Assembly (NCBI GenBank): GCA_015179125.1
Contig: WHVA01000585.1
Location: 1-64,000 of the forward strand
Direction of reading: 5' to 3'
Source: Gautieria morchelliformis
Taxonomy: Eukaryota > Basidiomycota > Agaricomycetes > Gomphales > Gomphaceae
Length of the DNA stretch: 64,000 nucleotides
Position 1 is the first letter of the stretch. Every line of letters starts with the position of its first letter. The notes beneath the pieces were generated by a model. The model ran no database searches, was not told the origin of the DNA, and saw nothing but the letters and a program-made list of their open reading frames with translations. This document shows, in pieces, positions 52,307-63,960 of this stretch. The position numbers and the translations under genes are program-made.

Positions 52307-53291
52307 TGTCAAGATTGGATTTCAGGCATTAATATTGTGTATTAGTGAACACAGCGAATGCCCGAATGATTTGTGCCATGAAATGTGTAGTTTGGTGAAT
52401 AAGATCACAAATAAATGTTTAGAAGGTAACAGGGCTGCCCAAATGGGGCTCACCCTATCTACAGTCATAGCGAAATAGCCCATGACACTTGATGATGTAA
52501 TGTTCAAGGTCTCATGGAAAGGTTGTCTAGTAGTAACAATCCTTTCACTGGCGAAGGTGCTCCTTCAGAGCCCTTTGCAGACAGCACCAATAATAGTATA
52601 AAGGCTAAGGTAATGAAGGTGAAGTATGAAGACTCACCAGTGGTGCTTAAGTCCTCCTCTGGTCTAAGATAGGAGTCTATAGAAGAGGGCCCAGGACGAT
52701 GATCACAGTGAGGTCAAGCTTTTGCACAAGATAGACATATGATAATTGCACTGGGGAATATACATGCGAATGTGAACTACTTATACCAAATGCTCATATG
52801 TTGTCAGCGAATAGGAAAGAGGCCATCTTGAGTCAGGGTTAGATCGGGGTGCGCAGTCAGGATACAAATAGGTGAAACACATATACAATGGAAGAAGGGA
52901 GGAGTGCAAACATGAAATAATGGAGGGAGAGAGGACAAAGGTACCTATGTAGGAAAACATGCCTTGAGATCTGCATAAATGCTACCCTGCATGGACTCTT
53001 GGTCTGCTGGGTTGATCCCACATGATCTACGGGCAGGACGTCCCGCGAATGCATTCCAGCCATAGGAACACCCAAAGGGGGTTGAGTCGGGAAGATGATG
53101 GGGCCAGTGGTGAACCATCACACTGGGTAAAGGATATCGATCGTGTTTGATGATGTGCCTACTTGTGAATGATGCAAGTAGCGAATGATCGTTCGGCAAA
53201 TTCGGCGAAGAGCGAATGGAGTGAACATAGAGGTGGAGAGAAGGAAGGGAAAATGGAGGTAACTGGATACAGGAATAAATGAGTCATGACA
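52307..53291 (+). repeat. Solo LTR, family X copy 2 (985 bp), target duplication GACAG
   Basis: TGTCAAGATTGG...GTCATGACA with GACAG at 52302-52306 and 53292-53296. Its own duplication shows that it is an independent insertion and not the partner LTR of copy 1. A TATA-like region or internal genes were not identified. Confidence 0.85.
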
Positions 53292-53819
53292 GACAGGTGT
53301 ATTCCTCAGAGTTGAAGCTTTCCTTGGACCTTGTGAGCACCCCATGCTCCAAGGGGATCTTCTTGGGTGAGTTGCAGTATGGCAATACCCGCAGCATCTA
53401 GGTCAAGCTGAGGATTCTGTGCTGTTTGCAGGTGATGTTTAGATATGAGTTGTTCAAGGGTATGTGTACTGATAGTGATCTCATGTTCTCAAGCGATCAT
53501 TGGTGATAACTCTTTCACTTAGCAGTTGTTGGAATAAATAAATGTATGTAGGCTAGCACCATACTGATTCCTCCATTCCTCATTGGGGTACCATGATGTA
53601 GCCATGTCATGAATGGGGACCTTATGCCGGGAGTACTGCAACGCATTACTGACTGTTCCACTCACGGACAATCAAGTGGCACAGGACAAGTATTGTATTC
53701 AAAGTGTTGTCACATGTTGTGTCACTCTAGCACTGCAGCCCATTAACTACTATGTCAAATGCTGCTCATACCAACTCTTTCCAAGGCCATTGTTCTTTAT
53801 GTACTCAGTTTTTGTTTAT

Positions 53820-53970
53820 CTCTCAGGAAGCTCAATCTGTGGCCACTGCAAGGACAAAACCAACAACAAGGAAATGGCAGGAACTCAGTGCTTGAAATGT
53901 AGGAAAGTCTTCCTCAACCTGGTAGACCCAAACATGTGTGGATTCTGCAAAAGCTATGGTATGCTAGATG
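53820..53970 (+). other. Cysteine-rich (zinc-ribbon-like) coding fragment
   Basis: The frame reads SSICGHCKDKTNNKEMAGTQ, CLKCRKVFLNLVDPN and MCGFCKSYG: three CxxC pairs spaced 15 and 13-14 residues apart. This looks like a metal-binding domain. It lies 1.7 kb before an alpha-kinase domain on the same strand. N-terminal CxxC repeats occur in fungal alpha-kinase proteins as I recall them, so it may be the start of that gene. Confidence 0.4.
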
Positions 53971-54292
53971 TGTGCCGATTCTCTTTTCCTCACTCATAAT
54001 GCTGTACCCCTGCAGAAGACGGTATCAGCGGGCATGTTCAGCAGGCTGTTTCTAACACTCCGAATCCTTGTGATAAAGCTGCTGGACTGCTTCAATATGC
54101 GTCCCCTGTAGTGGCCACAAGTCAGGTTCATTGCCCACGATGTCCATCCTCGCATCTTTGACTGGGTTGGCAGAAATGGGAGCAGGCGCTATCTGTACTC
54201 AATGATCTCAACAGCTCCTACTGCGATGCCTTCCAACAGAACCATGGTGACACCCAACTGATCCAGAAGAATAAGGTCATGGGTTCAATTGC

Positions 54293-54971
54293 ATGTCAGC
54301 TCACAAGAAAGCAATGGCGCCAGAGCATCCAGATATGGGTACGTTCATGTGTATGATCCAGTTTGTCACTAGCCTAATCAATCAGGAATGCCAGCTTGAA
54401 CATTTCACTGTCCATACTGCAAACAAGGATGAGAAATTCTCCATGGGTTGGGTCACCAACCTGTTTGCAATCTCGGCTTTGTGGTTTGAAGTTGTAGCAT
54501 TCTTTGCTGTGGCCATATGCAAAGTCATGCTTGAATGCAGAGGACTCACCATGGAAAAGTACATAGACATTTTATTGTTTCCATTGGATACTAATTACTA
54601 ATTATATAGCTCCCAAATTCAAACTTGGTGGGTCCTTAGGTGGCAAGCGTGGCACCCAGTTCTTGGATAGTGTCATTGATGGCACAGTAGAAAGGCTCTG
54701 GACTCATTTGTGTGAGCCAGCACAGAGAGGAGTGTATCTTACCATGCAAGAGATGAATAAGGGCTCACTTCACTGCCATGGCCTTGTTACTCTTACTGAA
54801 GAGCAGCACCTGGTCCTACAGATTAACCACAAGACTGTTAAGAAGCACACCCAAGCACAACTGGGCAATGACATGCTCTCAGGCTGTTTTGGAACCCTTC
54901 AAGACTTTGGTGTTAGAGCTAACGCCTTGGTCTATCAGAACGTGTCGTATACGAAACTGCAAGAATATTAG
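54293..54971 (+). mobile_element. Transposon ORF pair with a possible HUH-type motif
   Basis: Two frames (54293-54601 and 54663-54971) seem to be one broken protein: LWFEVVAFFAVAICKVMLE, then GGSLGGKRGTQFLDSVIDGT and YLTMQEMNKGSLHCHGLVTL. The G-S-L-H-C-H-G motif after a hydrophobic helix resembles the Rep (HUH) region of Helitron helicase-like proteins (R-G-x-x-H-x-H). The last part (GCFGTLQDFGVRANALVYQN) recurs at 42863, so the protein belongs to a multi-copy element. A Helitron assignment is tentative; no helicase part was found. Confidence 0.4.
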
Positions 54972-55385
54972 ACACTACTGGTGTAATGAATAACAAACTA
55001 TTAGTTTGTAGGTTCGAGGACGACTATCGGGGTCCAAGTATTCCAAAAAAGAGAGGAATGGCTTTCGTAGGAGAGTTTGTAAGTGGGCTGACCCGATTAA
55101 CGTCAATGCACTGCAATAAACGAGTGACTGGTTTTTGGGTAGTGACTTGTGAAAGTCTCTGAACAGGAAAATCGACTGATCAGATCGTCTCGGGTATTGG
55201 AGTGCTAATTGGCAAGAAAATCAATTGACAACCTCACTCTGCAGAATTTCACCTAGAGGGTTAGTCTGGGTGGCTAAGTAGAAAAGCAACTACTTAACTG
55301 AGAATTAATACACTAAGCAAGTGTAATAACCCTAGCTGGGGTTAGCAGCCTGGTAAGCTGTGCAAGCTTGGCAAGTCACGCAAGG
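54880..55385 (+). repeat. Dispersed repeat, better-preserved copy (partner 42863-43480)
   Basis: Covers the end of the ORF at 54663-54971 and about 400 bp of non-coding sequence behind it. Homology to the partner ends after CAAGTCACGCAAGGT. Confidence 0.8.
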
Positions 55386-55628
55386 TGCGTTGGATAGAAG
55401 ATGGTAGATTGGCTGATGAAAAGGCAGGCAAAAGGGCCTCCTTTTATATTGTAATGTACATGAGCTTAGTAAGCAGGTAGAACCTTCTATCTATTAATGG
55501 AATGGGGGGAGCAGCTTGTGGAAGCTGGAAGAAAGTATAGGAAGGTTCTGGGTGGTTCCAGATGACTCACAGTGTTTCCTACCAATCACAGCTTGATTTG
55601 TCAGGAATGACTCACTGATCAGAGTCAT

Positions 55629-56414
55629 GTGACTTGGCACACCCAAGCATTATGCTCTGTGTGTGTGATTACATCAGATGGGATCACCACTCTCAGTACA
55701 GCCCCTACTCGGGTTGATATCACCCTTGGAGACATAGTGATTGCATCTGGAACAACAAAAGAGGTCTATTGGGTAAGTGACAATCTCTTGGAAATGGAAA
55801 CCTGGGAGTGCAGTGATTAACAGTATTCCTAGCTCACACAGGGAGCTGATGTTTTTGCAGCAAAATTCTTCGAATATATTGGACAGGCAGTGCCAATGAC
55901 ACCCACTGATAAGTGCCGCCACCTGGAAGAGGAATTCTCATGTCATGTCATAGCCACAGATATAGGAACTAACTTTCTTCAACCAGCGCAGCGGAAGAAA
56001 GTTCAAGTTCATAGTATGTTTGCCTTTTTCACATATGCAATATATCGAAAATGAATTCATGTTTTCTGAGTGTCAAATGTTTTCAATCCTCAGCGGCACT
56101 CAGAAGGGATGGGACTATCGTGCTGACCCATACCTAGGACAGTGTGCAGTTACCAAATTCTCCCGGACAACGACAGCTGGAACTAACAGTGACTCCCTCA
56201 TGGGCAAGACTATAGATGCCCTAGCACACTTCTCTGTGGTTACATCGGATGAGTCCCTGGTTTTGGTAGATCTGCAGGTACACACCCACTATTATACCAC
56301 GCATGCCTGTCTCATGCATTCCAGGCATAGAGACTCCTGTGTATGTCAACAGGATGTGTGACATTGCCAACAAACTGACCCTGCTTGACACTATTACTCA
56401 CACATGTGTACCTT
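55629..56414 (+). pseudogene. Alpha-kinase domain gene, cut by a solo LTR
   Basis: Exons readable on the plus strand: ITLGDIVIASGTTKEVYW (55706-55772), AKFFEYIGQAVPMTPTDKCR and HLEEEFSCHVIATDIGTNFL (about 55860-56013), GTQKGWDYRADPYLGQCAVT with KFSRTTTAG, IDALAHFSVVTSDESLVLVD and LQ (56093-56278), then after a 45-nt intron GIETPVYVNRMCDIANKL and TLLDTITHTC. The series VTKFS...DALAHFS...LVLVDLQG...LLD..THT is the atypical alpha-kinase (eEF2K/MHCK-like) core. The C-terminal G-x-x-G and zinc-binding H...C-x-x-x-C parts should follow but are replaced by the LTR at 56415. The family is greatly expanded in mushrooms. Substrates unknown. Confidence 0.65.
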
Positions 56415-56964
56415 TGTTACGATACAATCCGTCGTAAGGTTGACCGAGGTCGGGGACGAAACCCGAGGCAAGGTCCGAGGTTACGGGGCGAGGTTTGGAT
56501 GGGGAAGTCGGAGAGGGACTTGGCTTCAGCTTATGTGCTGCGCCGACCCTACGCACGAGTCCCAACTTCGGAGGCAAATGAATAAGAGGCGAGGTTTGGC
56601 TTAAGAGGCAAGGCTTAGAAACTAGCTAAGGATCGAAGGGATACGATAGTTGATTTTCAGACTGAGGAGTAGGAATGCATACAGGAGGGTTTATATATGG
56701 GGTGAGAGTACAAGTCAGGGGCGAACATATTAGTGGAGATCAGGGCGAGGTCAGGGCGAGGTAATATGTGAATGATGCGTGATGGAGCGGAATCAGTAAC
56801 TAAGGGGATACAGGCATGGGATCAAGGTCGGATATGAACTCTAGCTCGGGCTCGGGCTCGGGTGCAAGATAATAATCATATGTACTCGGGCATGAGTATC
56901 ACAAGGCTCAGGCTCGGAAGAAAGTTATACCGGTAAGTAACCGGCCAAAGGCCGGGTTCTTACA
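56415..56964 (+). repeat. Solo LTR (550 bp) inserted after the alpha-kinase exons
   Basis: TGTTACGATACAATCC...GGGTTCTTACA; flanked by ACCTT (56410-56414) and ACCTC (56965-56969), a five-base duplication with one transition. Purine-rich with repeats such as GGGCGAGGTCAGGGCGAGGT and GCTCGGGCTCGGGCTCGGG. Confidence 0.75.
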
Positions 56965-56983
56965 ACCTCTCTATTTCACTGCA

Positions 56984-57259
56984 GTGCCTAGAAATAACTA
57001 TTTATGTACAGCATTGATGGCAAATCAGGTCTCAGTGACAAAGGTTGTGCTAGCATTGCACAATTTAAGGACCAGCACCAATGCAATGAAATTTGCCATG
57101 CACTGGGCTTTCCCAGGTTCTCCCCCGCTAGGCCTAGCTCTGGATGGGTTTCCATGCGCATGCATAACTGAGAGCTGCCCCTTTTTGAAACTGGTAACAT
57201 GTCATCAGCCAGCGAGGCCTCAGCCAATGAAGAGGCTCATTTACAACAGCAAATGGTGA
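56984..57259 (+). CDS. Unrecognised ORF (91 aa)
   Basis: MPRNNYLCTALMANQVSVTK and HWAFPGSPPLGLALDGFPCA, then CITESCPFLKLVTCHQPARP. An intron 3' end (TTTCACTGCAG, 56976-56986) overlaps its start, so the true exon may begin just after. It might belong to the interrupted gene left of the LTR, but I see no alpha-kinase motif in it. Confidence 0.25.
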   Translation: MPRNNYLCTALMANQVSVTKVVLALHNLRTSTNAMKFAMHWAFPGSPPLGLALDGFPCACITESCPFLKLVTCHQPARPQPMKRLIYNSKW

Positions 57260-57392
57260 CACTCACCTCAGAGGGCTACTCTCCTGAGGGTGACTTGGGA
57301 GAGATACATGGAGACATACCCAAAACTGCTTGAATGCATATTGGTACGAGGTTGCAGAGCTATGATGGAGGCCACTATGTATTTTTCAAGGT

Positions 57393-57713
57393 GTGTTGAT
57401 GAGACCTAAGGCCATGACCCAAACTCTGAACAACGATCAGGCCAAATTATATTTCAGTGGAGAACAAGCCACAGACTATCTAGCCATTAAAGCCCCAGAT
57501 GACAAGGCCGAATGGTTTTCCCATTATATGTCCTACGAGATCCATCACTTTTACCTAATGAAAGAGCTGTTCAAATATTTTGAGACAGTGGCCATGGAAA
57601 AGACGGTTGAACTCACTGGTATGTGCTATTTGGCTGACTATAACTTGTGTTTGGGATATGTGCTGATTGTCGCCAGAGATTTACGCTGGAGCTATGAGAT
57701 GGTCCAAGTGTAA
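57393..57713 (+). CDS. Unrecognised ORF (106 aa) next to the gypsy element
   Basis: MLMRPKAMTQTLNNDQAKLY, FSGEQATDYLAIKAPDDKAE, then EIHHFYLMKELFKYFETVAM. Composition is protein-like with alternating charged and aromatic residues. The likely LTR start of the following gypsy element (57709) overlaps its last codons, so the original gene may have been longer. Confidence 0.3.
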   Translation: MLMRPKAMTQTLNNDQAKLYFSGEQATDYLAIKAPDDKAEWFSHYMSYEIHHFYLMKELFKYFETVAMEKTVELTGMCYLADYNLCLGYVLIVARDLRWSYEMVQV

Positions 57714-58059
57714 ATAACCCGTGTATCTACATGTACATTAGTTATTACATAATCCCAGTGGGCCCCTTAGGGACCCACTGTATAGTTTATGCGTGGGAAC
57801 CGGCTAGCGGTCCCCATCGCATCTTACCCTTACACTGTCACTACGTAGCATCAGAATACCACACATTGGTCAAGTTCTGTTGTGCTCTTGTGACCTAAGG
57901 CTTAAGATAGATATCTTTACACCTTTTTGAACTATCCTGTGGTTGATCGCCATGTGACCAACCGATAGTGGATTCGAAGCAATCTTGAAAAAGATCGCTG
58001 CGTCGACGACTAAACATTGTTGAGACCCTCCAGTAGACCTTCTACTGTCGGCTGCGAGC

Positions 58060-59412
58060 ATGATGATTCCACGCAGTCGAAGACGGACACGAGCGACGAG
58101 CTTGAGGTCCACACCCCAGGCGCAGCCCAGTGACACGACGGCTGACGCTATCCTGGACCAAGAGAACAGGACGATAGAAGATGGAGAGATCGTAGATCTC
58201 ACCGCCCTCGTCCCCTCAGTAGGGGATGAGGAAAACCCCGACCACGTCTCGTCGAGCGTGGCCGAAGAAGAGACAACGCCGAGCAACGAGCCGGCACCGC
58301 CCCCCCATCTCCCTCTGCCCAAGGACAAAGGAAAGGGCATAGAAGTCTCGCCGTCGTCAGACGGTAGAGCAACAACGTCGAGACGGGCACAAAGCCATGG
58401 CTCAAACCGACGCTCACGAAGTAGAGCGACGACGATCGTCCCTGAAGGAGGACAACGGCAAAAGAGACGAGCCCCAGACGATGGTCAGGACTCGGAATAC
58501 TCGAGCTCTAGTCGCAAGAGCTCGAGGGCTCACGGCATCAACCACGAGACGGCAGAGGCCCTGAACAAACAGGTGCAGGCTGCGCTGCATCAAAGTATGC
58601 TGACGCACCACAAGCACGATCAGCTGGCATCGCAGCTTGACAACGCCACCGCCGCCCTAATGGCAATCGGCAAGGAACTCCACCAGGCGGAGGAGGTCAG
58701 GCTGCAAGACGCAGCCACGCTGGAGGACGTCCAGAAAGCACTCCGCCCACATGGGGAACGCGACGCAACTCATCCGAGCTCGCGACAGTCTGCAGCTAAC
58801 AAACGCAGTCATGACGCGCGCCGAAAGGAGCGAGACAAACAGCGAATGCCGCCGCCAGCCGTCCCGGTCGAACAGGACGTAAGGTTCGGGAACAAATGTC
58901 AGGAGCAACCGGCTGCCCCATCGGACAGCCATAAAACGATCCAACAGATCGTTACGGATCAGGTTGCCTCAGAGCCTGACTCTGAAACGACAACCGAGAG
59001 CTTAGAGCTCGAAGTCGCACACTGGCAGCGTAAAGAAGCCGCAGCCGCACGGCGCCACACACGGGCACTCGAGCTACTAGCAAAGAATGCCGAAGAGATG
59101 GTGGCCCACAGCCACACCGCTCAGCTGCCCGACGAGCAGCTCACGCAAGCCGTACAGGACGCACGGCAAGCGCGCGCAGCCTACAACAGCAGGCTACGGA
59201 TCCGCAACGCGGGACTGACCGGGGACACCAGGCACAAAATGCTCCCGATCCCAAGCCTGATCCGGGCCCGGGGCCCGTCAGGGCATATAACAGCCTGCCC
59301 CCCATGGCGTCACAACCGCGCGAGCGATCCATGGCCCCAACGGAAGGCCAGGGAATCCCTGACCAGGCCAACGTCGTACCAATGGAGCCATACGACGGGA
59401 TCACATGGATGA
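58060..59412 (+). pseudogene. Gag N-terminal region of the gypsy element
   Basis: MMIPRSRRRTRATSLRSTPQ opens 450 codons: an Arg-rich, low-complexity start, a Ser/Arg stretch, a coiled-coil part (LASQLDNATAALMAIGKELH) and a Gln/Ala-rich tail. After about 59290 it is out of frame with the Gag core that begins with PLNMEPYDG-like sequence at 59380. The length is long for a gypsy Gag N-terminus. Confidence 0.6.
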
Positions 59413-60866
59413 TCCGTGTGGCATTGGCAGACGCCATGGACACAGACCTGGAAAAGTCTGTGCTAGCGAAGGCCGGCGTAAAATTGGCCCACCCCAAGCC
59501 ATATGCAGGGGGATCGGACCTCGAAGAGTTTGAAATCTTCGTGGCAGCCATCCTACGATGGCTAAAAATCAATTGCCTCCTAGGGCCAACCAGCATTGAC
59601 ACGCAGGTCGGCTATGTGGGCACTCGCCTCACCGGCAAAGCCCAGGAATGGTTCCTTTGAAACGTTGAACACTTCGATCGCCAGGTCCGCAGCTGGACAC
59701 TGGAATCTGTGATGCAAGGCCTTCAAAAGAGGTTCCTGCACACACTGACATACCATCACGCATCGAATAAGTTCGACGCGGTCATGCAAGGCATGAAAAC
59801 CGTTCAGGAGATGCTGAACGAGCTCACGAAATACGCGGCACGTATGATACAGCCGCCAGACGAGTACACGTTCCGGAGACGGTTCGTATCGGCGCTGCGC
59901 GAAACGCTGCGCAACAAGGTCCTCCAAAAGGGCTATAATGCCGAGAGCAGCTCAATAGAGCAACTCTTCGAGACAGCCCGGATGATCGAGGAGGCATCCC
60001 GATACAACATGGGTATGCGCCGCGCGGAAATTTCAGCAGCAACGGCAAGCGCCGCGCGGCTCACAGGGAGCAAGCCGTTGACACAAACGGGCCTGACCAG
60101 GCCCAGCCTGTTCGCGAGAAGCAGAACAGGACAACAGCTACCGCCCTCATGCCCAGCACAAGCTGGACGCCCACCTGAAGCTAAACAGCCTCAAGCGTCA
60201 GGGTCGTCCCCGCGACCTGCCCCACCGACGAAAACGTCGGGCCGGCCCAACGACAGGCCCAGCGGCAGCCAAAGCAACACCACATGCTTTGAATGCGGCC
60301 AACCTGGCCACAAGAAGGCAGAGTGCCCCCAGCTTAGGTCCGGTATAAGGACAGCGGCCGTGAGGCACGACGGTGAAGCCGAGGATCCGGAGACAGATCT
60401 CGGTCAAAACTCTCTTCAGCAGAGTGATGAAGAGGGTGAGGGTGATCCCCAACCCAACAACACTCCGGATAACGGAGACACGCCCGCTGAAGAGTGGGAC
60501 CCAGAGCCATCCCAATACTATGAATGGGACGAAGAGGTGGAGGACACCACCTACAGGTCCAGCGCGATCAGATTCGCACTGGAAGACGAAACCACCACGA
60601 AGGTCATGGCGGCATGCACATCGGTCACGCCAGACAAGGCGGCCGAGCCGGTGTATCACCACCGCAGCAAACACAGGACGCGGCCAACGCGTCCGCGCAT
60701 TGAGAACCGTACCCTATCTGGGTACTGGGAAATAAACGGCGTAAAAGCCCACTGCCTGCTAGATAGCGGCAGCGAAGGGGTACTGCTGTCCCCCGAGTTC
60801 ACGCGAGCTACAGGGATGAAGACGTTCTCCCTGGAGCAACCAATCGCGCTGCAGCTACCTGCATAG
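59304..60866 (+). pseudogene. Gag core, zinc knuckle and protease of the gypsy element
   Basis: One frame, broken by a TGA at 59658-59660 (EWFL*NVEHF). Gag capsid part LGPTSIDTQVGYVGTRLTGK and KFDAVMQGMKTVQEMLNELT; CCHC knuckle CFECGQPGHKKAEC at 60285-60326; an acidic linker; protease CLLDSGSEGVLLSPEF with the catalytic DSG near 60757. It stops at 60866; the protease end ANVEYYDAILGTPFLRSFG follows in the next frame to about 61020. Confidence 0.8.
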
Positions 60867-61239
60867 GCAGCTGTTCCACGATCAACTATGGAACGAACAC
60901 GACCATCAAGTTTGGTCGCGGGACATACGACGAATATTTCGACGTAGCAAATGTCGAATATTACGACGCGATCTTAGGGACACCGTTCCTAAGGAGCTTC
61001 GGCATAACCCTGGACTTCTCGGGCCCAGGGACGATTCGCAAGGGAAACGAGGTGATCCCACGGGCAAGGTCTCATTCGACAACAACGAATCGAAGAACGA
61101 GGACAAAGGGCAACGGGTGAGCATGATCACCCAGGCGCCGAAGCCAAACCTGGCTCATTGAAGCCAGGAGGACGAGTCGCGGGACGACTCGTCCTCAAAC
61201 TCACCCTACAGTCGTAGGGAGAGACGCTCTCACCTAACA

Positions 61240-62000
61240 GTGAAAGCTATGGGAAAGAGGAAAGCAGGCCCGCGCGCCGCGGGACCTAATAGACGCCAAC
61301 AGCGCCTAATGGCATCTAAGCCAACCACTACCATCATCCTCATGGATGATGACCTTCCTCGCCTCCGCGAGGAATGGATGGAAAGAATCACTGACCTAGT
61401 CAGTGGAATTCCATTAGAACTCCCGCCACTGCGGGAGATCAACCATGAGATCAACCTCATCGATCCCAACAAGCACATGCGGTATCGACTACCAAATGCC
61501 CCGAACACTTCCGAGAGGAACTGTGGCAAAGATAGAACGATACACCACTGCAAAGTGGTGGATTCCGGCAGTAGCGCAGCAGGCAGTGCCCATGCTGTGT
61601 GTGCCGAAGAAGAACGGTACATTGAGAACCGTCTTCGATCTGCGCCAGCAGAACGAAAACACGGTGAAGGACGTCACGCCCTTCCCGGATCAGGATATCA
61701 TACGCAGCGACATGGCTCGCTGCCAATATCGAACTAAACTCGATATGTCAGAAGCATATGAGCAGATCCGGATCCATCCGGATCACGTAGCAAAGACAGC
61801 CTTTGCCACGATCCTCGGCACCTTCAGGAGCCAGGTGATACAGATGGGGGACTGTAACACCCCATCAACATTCCAACGGCTGATGACAGCCATTTTCCGC
61901 AACTGCATAGGTCGCTTCGTCCATGTATACATGGACGACATCTTCATATTCTGCTCTCAATACAAGAGCATGAAGACACCTCTACATCGTCTTTGACAGA
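61240..62000 (+). pseudogene. Reverse transcriptase of the gypsy element
   Basis: Starts with LPPLREINHEINLIDPNKHM and shifts frame near 61500-61530. Then come KWWIPAVAQQAVPMLCVPKK, NGTLRTVFDLRQQNENTVKD, RTKLDMSEAYEQIRI with the first catalytic Asp, and VHVYMDDIFIFC with the YMDD box. Frame lost near 61980; the thumb-like part FLSKKKVDLYSIRMECLGHM follows in another frame. Confidence 0.88.
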
Positions 62001-62870
62001 CTGAGGAAGAACCACCTCTTTCTGAGCAAGAAAAAGGTGGACCTCTACTCCATCCGAATGGAGTGCCTCGGCCATATGATCGATGGCCGAGGGGTACATG
62101 CCGACGAGGATAAGATGCAACGCATCCGCGAGTGGCGCAGGCCACGGAGTTCAACACATCCAGCGTTTCCTCGGGCTGGTACAGTATCTGGCACACTACA
62201 TGCCGGATTTTAGCCATATACCACCCCGCTATCGGGCTGTGCGCGTAATAACCGTCCATTCGAATGGACACCACTGGTCGACAAATGCTGGCAAATCATT
62301 AAGGCGTTGGCCTGTAAGGCCCCGATCCTGCGTCCAGTAGACGCAAGGTGCCCAGAGCCGATCTGGGTGATCACCGACAGATCGAAAGCCGGCGTCGGTG
62401 CGGTCTACGGCCAAGGTCCTGACTGGAAAACTTGTCGACCAGCCGGCTTCTTGTCAAAGAAGTTCAGCGTTGCTCAGCAACACTACCGGACTCACGAGCA
62501 CGAGACGATCGCGGTGCTCGAGGCTCTCATGAAATGGGAGGACAAACTGCTGGGGCGAAGGTTCACCCTCGTCACAGACCACAAGGGCTCGAGTACTTCG
62601 AGACCCAAAAGAGCCTATCTGACCGACAGGTCAGATGGTGGGAGTTTCTATCCCGGTTCAATTTCAACACCGTTCATGTAGACGGTGTAGAGAACAAGGT
62701 AGCGGACTGCCTGTCGCGCTACTATGAGAGCGACACGAGTGATGACAATCACCCGGACCACGTCTTCGTGAACGCGGATGCACATTTAGACCCGGACGGT
62801 GAGTTATTGCCCACGACCGGTATGTCGAGCTGCGAACAGCGGCGACAAGACACTCTAAAGCCTCGCTGAG
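62001..62870 (+). pseudogene. RT connection and RNase H of the gypsy element
   Basis: RIEWT-like tether FEWTPLVDKCWQIIKALACK, then RNase H: PIWVITDRSKAGVGAVYGQG, GFLSKKFSVAQQHYRTHEHE, LVTDHKG, and after a one-base shift near 62585 LEYFETQKSLSDRQVRWWEF and VENKVADCLSRYY. Key residues D, E, D and the H-rich end are recognisable. Confidence 0.85.
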
Positions 62871-63179
62871 AAGACAGAGGCGAGAGTAACGGAAGCCGCC
62901 GCATTAAATGAGGGCTCACCAGAGCCCGCAACGTCGCCCGTCCGCACGATGACGATGACGTCAGAGCCATCCCGCAGGAATGACGGCGCACCCCTGCGCC
63001 GGATCGTCGAGCAAGGCGTAGACCTGTCTAAGGTCCTACGAGACGCGTACCATAGGGACACCATGTTCACAAAGATCATGGGCACCCGGACGCGCACCCG
63101 AGATTCGGGATCCGGGACGGGCTGATCTGGACTAGAATCAGCTCAAGAGAGACGTCATTGCCGTCCCCCGCTCTGTTCT

Positions 63180-63960
63180 TCAAGGGGGAAGGAAGCTGAT
63201 CGAAATTATCATGATCGGGCACATCAGATAGTCGGCCACTACGGCCATCTGAAGACTTCGAACTACGTTCGAAGAGCATATTGGTGGCCGGGCATGAACC
63301 CAGACATAGAAGCGTTCTGCACATCGTGCGCGAGGTGTCAGATGACGAAAACCGGGCCACAACGGCCCAAAGGCCTACTACACAGCCTACCCATTCCGGA
63401 TAGGCCGTGGCAGTCGATTGGCATCGACTTCATGGGGCCCCTGCCCAAATCCAACGACTGTGACTACCTGATGGTAGTCATCGACCGACTAACGTCGCTC
63501 GTACACCTCGTACCAACCACGACGAGCGTGTCAGCCAAGGGAGTAGCCTGGCTGTTTCTGAAAGAGGTCATCGACTACACGGAGTTCCCGACTCCATCGT
63601 CTCGGACAGAGACTCAAAGTTCACGTCGATCTTCTGGCGTGAACTCCACGACTCATGGGGACTAAGCTCCTCATGTCAACTGCCTTCCATCCACAAACGG
63701 ATGGAGCCACCGAGCGGGCAAACCGCTCGATTGGCCAGATATTGCGCGTGGTCGTCAGAGACGATCAGAAGGATTGGGCAGTGAAATGCCCAATGGTTGA
63801 GGTCGCCCTCAACAGCAACGTCAGCGCACCACAGGGTTCGCACCTTTCGAGCTGAACCACGCTATATGCCGCGGATAGACCTCCCCATAGCCGGACACCC
63901 CGTTCAAGGGGGTGGCCCGGTTCGCACATCAGGCTAAATGGAACCTGATGCGGCACACGA
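63180..63960 (+). pseudogene. Integrase of the gypsy element
   Basis: Zinc domain HQIVGHYGHLKTSNYVRRAY...CTSCARCQ; catalytic core IGIDFMGPLPKSNDCDYLMV (first Asp), IVSDRDSKFTSIFW (second Asp, in a shifted frame) and AFHPQTDGATERANRSI (Glu). After 63830 the frame shifts once more (GFAPFELNHA). The C-terminus and any chromodomain lie beyond the window. Confidence 0.85.

Noticed and set aside
45647-53291. The two family X LTRs as the ends of one large 7.6-kb LTR element
   Set aside because: Copy 2 has its own perfect GACAG duplication on both sides, so it is an independent solo LTR; the interior shows unrelated fragments such as a hAT piece and a minus-strand ORF.
57709-58059. Exact 5' LTR and primer site of the right-hand gypsy element
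   Set aside because: Without the 3' LTR in the window the end cannot be fixed. TTGGTC at about 57866 and TTGTTG at about 58018 were considered, but neither shows a convincing tRNA match.
58060-58340. Antisense ORF over the start of the gypsy Gag
   Set aside because: Composition follows from the Arg/Ser-rich Gag codons on the other strand; no start context or domain.
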